A DNA stretch of 6,992 nt from Patescibacteria group bacterium (GTDB taxonomy: Bacteria; Patescibacteria; Paceibacteria; UBA6257; 2-01-FULL-56-20): NCBI GenBank assembly GCA_023484365.1, contig JAMDBA010000038.1, positions 1 through 6,992 on the forward strand, in the 5' to 3' direction. Below the pieces are notes generated by a model. That model searched no databases. It was not told where the DNA came from and saw nothing but the letters and a program-made list of their open reading frames with translations. The first letter of the stretch is position 1, and each line of letters starts with the position of its first letter. Positions 5,065 to 6,992 of the stretch are shown one piece after another. The position numbers were made by a program, and so were the translations under genes.

Positions 5065-5334
5065 TTATTTATTAGATGATTTATGACGACCTTTCGCTGA
5101 CATTTTTTTTAAGAAAAGCGATAGAAGCGGCAAGGTAATTATCTTGCCTATCAGGGATTCAATATTTTCTTTAATCTCGCCCGAAGCGCTTTCAAGGTTT
5201 TCGGAAATTTTCCGAATATGCTTTTCTATGCGAATAAAATTATAAAGTAAAACTAAAGCTAAAACGCTGAAAATTATAATCGCCAGCGAAAAAACTAGGT
5301 AGAAAATTATCTGAACAATAGTTAATAATCCCAT
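5065..5334 (-). CDS. YtxG/DUF948-like single-pass membrane protein
   Basis: The 89-residue protein has a strong N-terminal transmembrane helix (about 8-32), then an amphipathic helical stretch rich in Glu, Lys and Ile (34-62), a second short hydrophobic segment (about 61-75) and a basic tail. This N-terminal anchor plus coil layout resembles a shortened DUF948 (YtxG-type) protein, and its partner directly downstream is YtxH-like. The assignment rests on topology and gene order, not on a diagnostic motif. The start at 5334 is the first ATG. A longer frame begins at a TTG at 5358, but that would translate through a perfect extended -10 (TGTTATAAT), which places the transcription start at 5334 itself. 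The gene is therefore probably leaderless. Confidence 0.78.
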   Translation of the reverse strand: MGLLTIVQIIFYLVFSLAIIIFSVLALVLLYNFIRIEKHIRKISENLESASGEIKENIESLIGKIITLPLLSLFLKKMSAKGRHKSSNK

Positions 5335-5340
5335 ATAAAT

Positions 5341-5349
5341 ATTATAACA
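5341..5349 (-). promoter_or_regulatory. Extended -10 promoter predicting a leaderless transcript for the YtxG/YtxH-like pair
   Basis: TGTTATAAT on the minus strand ends at 5341, so the predicted +1 is 5334, the A of the ATG. The spacing (6 bases between TATAAT and ATG) is identical to that of the DUF488 gene. The extended TG motif may make up for the weak -35. Confidence 0.55.
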
Positions 5350-5372
5350 GAAAAGCAATAATTAAATAAGTA

Positions 5373-5401
5373 AAAAAATCTCGACAATAATTAAATATTG
5401 T
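5373..5401 (-). terminator. Weak AT-rich hairpin and T run after the helical orphan gene
   Basis: On the minus strand ACAATA and TATTGT (5401-5396 with 5389-5384) form a 6-bp AT-rich stem with a 6-base loop that contains the stop codon. Five bases later there is a run of 7 T. The stem is weak and the gap to the T run is not ideal, so termination would be inefficient. Confidence 0.3.
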
Positions 5402-5681
5402 TTAAAAATTTATCTATCACTTCTTCCGCCGATTGAATAAATAATTGATGAGCCTTTTCTGTCGGGACGTATTTCTTAATAAAATCCGTTAATTCTTTTT
5501 CATTGATTGATTTGCGTCCGTATAGTTCTTTCTTGTTATCTTCTGAAATTTCAACACCAATCCTCCTCATAAAATTCAATGTTATCGCTTCGCTTAGTTC
5601 CTTCAAAACTTTTTCTGTTTCTGATTCTTTTAGGCCGGAAGCCAGAGCAACGCTTTTTAATTCATTTATAATATTCTGCAT
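5391..5681 (-). CDS. Small all-helical acidic protein of unknown function
   Basis: The 96-residue protein has no membrane segment, cysteine or signal peptide. It is predicted almost wholly helical: about 3-37, then a short break with a Gly (42), and helices near 58-72 and 75-94, with regularly placed hydrophobic residues (Leu, Ile, Phe) and many Glu and Lys. Such small helical proteins are common in Patescibacteria, and it could belong to a family like DUF5663, but I see no diagnostic motif that proves it. The ATG has no SD. It starts 37 bases after the stop of the zinc-ribbon gene and is probably in the same transcript; a TAGAAT 5 bases before the ATG could be a weak internal -10. A role cannot be proposed. 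Confidence 0.72.
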   Translation of the reverse strand: MQNIINELKSVALASGLKESETEKVLKELSEAITLNFMRRIGVEISEDNKKELYGRKSINEKELTDFIKKYVPTEKAHQLFIQSAEEVIDKFLNNI

Positions 5682-5718
5682 TATTAATTCTATTTTCTAA
5701 ATATTTTTTTCTACTAAA

Positions 5719-6183
5719 TTAATCATTATTAGTTTTTGGAAAACCTGTCGCCGCGCCGCAATCATAACAAAATAGATCGTCTTGATTAAGCTGCTTTCCG
5801 CAATTTGGGCAATGATAAATATTTTGTTCTTTTTTAATTACGTCTGCGAGCTTTTCTTTTTTATTTTTTAATAATTCCAGTCTTTTTTCGCTACGAAGCA
5901 ATCCGCCCACTTCAAGCGCGGTAAAAATAGCAAGCGGCACGCTTCTAACCAATAATTCAGAACCGTTTCCGCCGGCGGCAGATTCAGCCGCATAACCCAA
6001 CATTACCATAGACATCCCCATTGTTCCGATTGCGCTGCACACTCGGAACCATCTAGAGTTTTTCTCCTCGTTTTTTTCTTGGGCTAAAATACTTTCTGCC
6101 GACTCCAAAACAGCTGATGCGGCCTTATTTTTGCTTTCAGTCTCTTGCTTAGGTTTAGTTTCATTTTTAAATCTCTCAAACAT
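5719..6183 (-). CDS. Two-helix membrane protein with C-terminal zinc ribbon
   Basis: The 154-residue protein has a charged N-terminus (1-44) with low-complexity Glu/Lys/Gln, predicted helical or disordered. Two hydrophobic helices follow, at about 46-66 and 77-95, separated by a Gly/Ser-rich turn (70-75). A basic coiled stretch (96-120) leads to a zinc ribbon: CPNC (125-128) and CYDC (139-142), that is CX2C-X10-CX2C, followed by a Gly- and Pro-containing tail. The four cysteines should bind one zinc. Both ends are probably cytoplasmic, as two helices imply. Zinc-ribbon membrane proteins of this layout are widespread and mostly uncharacterised; the ribbon usually binds protein or nucleic acid rather than catalysing. 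There is no SD; two TATAAT boxes lie just upstream. The coding call is secure and the function unknown. Confidence 0.85.
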   Translation of the reverse strand: MFERFKNETKPKQETESKNKAASAVLESAESILAQEKNEEKNSRWFRVCSAIGTMGMSMVMLGYAAESAAGGNGSELLVRSVPLAIFTALEVGGLLRSEKRLELLKNKKEKLADVIKKEQNIYHCPNCGKQLNQDDLFCYDCGAATGFPKTNND

Positions 6184-6196
6184 TATTATTTTTTAT

Positions 6197-6213
6197 ATTA
6201 TATAAATATTATA
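6197..6213 (-). promoter_or_regulatory. Two overlapping-zone -10 boxes before the zinc-ribbon gene
   Basis: TATAAT occurs twice on the minus strand, at 6213-6208 and 6202-6197. They predict starts near 6201 or 6190 and leaders of about 18 or 7 bases, neither with an SD. The -35 regions are poor, and the region is very AT-rich, so only one box, or neither, may be used. Confidence 0.4.
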
Positions 6214-6220
6214 CCGACAA

Positions 6221-6235
6221 GCAAACGTTGTTTGC
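6221..6235. repeat. Perfect short palindrome between the AI-2E permease and zinc-ribbon genes
   Basis: GCAAAC and GTTTGC form a perfect 6-bp inverted repeat with a 3-base centre. No T run follows on either strand, so it is a poor terminator. It sits where the -35 of the zinc-ribbon gene would be, so it could be an operator. Confidence 0.4.
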
Positions 6236-6258
6236 GAAAACAAAAACCAATAAATTAA

Positions 6259-6992
6259 TTAATCGCTTTCTTCTCTTTTTAATATCAAAACCGGGTAGAT
6301 GCTTAGAAGGGCGAACAGCAAGCTTAATATAAGCGGACCGAGCAAGAATCCCATTGGTCCATAAACAAACAATCCTCCTAAAACGCTCAAAAGGATAAGA
6401 AAAGGATGAATGTTGGCTTTGCGCTTTATAATATTAGGTCTTAATAAATTATCCGTTCCTCCGCCGACAATAATCGTCCATAAAATTATGCCAATGGCCG
6501 GGAAAAAATGGCCGAAAAGCAGCAGATAAGCGGCGGCGGGCACAGCCACAAGGAGCGTCCCGACTATCGGTATAAGGGCGACGATAACACCAACCGCTCC
6601 CCATAAAACAGGTTGAGATATTCCAAAAATAAAAAAACCGAATCCCAGGATAATCCCCTGAATTATTGACATAATAAGCGATCCCCTGATAACCGATCCT
6701 GCCATCAAATGAAGTTTATTAAATATTTCTTCCGCCTCTTTCTGACGCAACGGAATAACTTCAATCAACGATCGCTTGAGCAATCCGCCGTCTTTTAGTA
6801 AATAATAAAAAGCAAAAAGACTTAAGAAAAAAGTAAAAAAGGCGCTGGTTAATCCGGATAATATCACGCCGATATTCTGAATAATCCAGGAAGTGATTTC
6901 TTTCGTGTATCCATTTAAATCAAAATAAAAATTAGGGATGAATTTCTGAATATGCCTTTGAATATTGACAGATATATTTCCCAGCGCCTTTT
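6259..6992 (-). CDS. AI-2E family permease, C-terminal part (5' end outside the window)
   Basis: The frame stays open from the stop at 6259 to the window edge, giving 243 visible residues of a protein normally about 340-380 long; the GTG at 6867 is internal, not the start. It belongs to the AI-2E transporter family (PF01594, formerly UPF0118/PerM), multi-pass inner-membrane proteins linked to autoinducer-2, sodium/proton antiport or unknown export in different members. Visible hallmarks, numbered from the first visible residue, are FYYLLKDGG (about 61-69), a helix pair ending in IPIVGT (about 138-143), and the family-typical DNLLRPNII segment (about 180-188), followed by the HPFLILLSVLGG helix (about 195-206) and the Gly/Pro-rich last helices. 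A quorum-sensing role should not be assumed, because most family members are not tested for it. No strong terminator follows. Confidence 0.92.
   Translation of the reverse strand, partial: KALGNISVNIQRHIQKFIPNFYFDLNGYTKEITSWIIQNIGVILSGLTSAFFTFFLSLFAFYYLLKDGGLLKRSLIEVIPLRQKEAEEIFNKLHLMAGSVIRGSLIMSIIQGIILGFGFFIFGISQPVLWGAVGVIVALIPIVGTLLVAVPAAAYLLLFGHFFPAIGIILWTIIVGGGTDNLLRPNIIKRKANIHPFLILLSVLGGLFVYGPMGFLLGPLILSLLFALLSIYPVLILKREESD

Noticed and set aside
5335..5358. TTG at 5358 as start of the YtxG-like gene
   Set aside because: A non-ATG start with no SD, and the added codons contain a perfect extended -10. The first ATG at 5334 is preferred.
5503..5700. Plus-strand frame antisense to the helical orphan gene
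   Set aside because: No promoter or SD, and it opposes the direction of all neighbouring genes.
6865..6867. GTG at 6867 as the start of the AI-2E permease
   Set aside because: The frame remains open and family-like upstream to the window edge, and the family is much longer, so the gene is cut by the window rather than starting here.
6259..6992. Quorum-sensing function for the AI-2E family gene
   Set aside because: The family name does not prove AI-2 transport; no LuxS or other quorum gene is in the window.

Overview
The window looks like a stretch of a small-genome, AT-rich bacterium, most plausibly a member of the Candidate Phyla Radiation (Patescibacteria, Parcubacteria-like). This is an inference. 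It rests on the many short lysine-rich or membrane-only proteins, the short intergenic gaps, the scarcity of Shine-Dalgarno (SD) sites, and the mix of a YtxH-type protein, small helical orphans and a lone nucleoside phosphorylase. TGA, TAA and TAG all act as stops, so the standard bacterial code fits. There is no rRNA, tRNA, CRISPR array, insertion sequence or phage gene.

Layout. All genes but one are on the minus strand. Reading in the minus direction from the right edge: the C-terminal 243 residues of an AI-2E family permease (cut by the window edge); a two-helix membrane protein with a C-terminal zinc ribbon; a small helical orphan; a YtxG/DUF948-like plus YtxH-like envelope protein pair ending at a strong terminator; a full-length DUF488 protein; and a soluble orphan with its own promoter, SD and terminator. 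Then comes the only plus-strand gene, a four-helix membrane protein. It is followed by a tightly packed three-gene operon (extended SDR, membrane protein, purine nucleoside phosphorylase joined by a 4-bp overlap and a zero-length gap), and finally a short membrane protein with a Cys/His/Met-rich head.

How genes may work together. The phosphorylase belongs to the MTAP/MTIP family, but its base-pocket residues (Asn209, Ala211) match 6-oxopurine enzymes such as Pseudomonas methylthioinosine phosphorylase rather than adenine-specific MTAP. It is probably a purine salvage enzyme. The SDR and the membrane protein translated with it have no obvious link to that chemistry. The YtxG/YtxH-like pair probably forms a small envelope complex.

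Most notable observations. (1) The plus-strand gene is a self-contained cassette: perfect TTGACA and TATAAT boxes, strong SD, gene, strong terminator. It is flanked by an imperfect direct repeat of about 60 bp that carries the promoter region and first nine codons of the neighbouring SDR gene. (2) Two minus-strand genes have TATAAT exactly 6 nt before the ATG, which predicts leaderless mRNAs, while two other genes have textbook SD sites. (3) The phosphorylase is likely to be mis-annotated as MTAP by simple homology. No novel defence or mobile system is evident.
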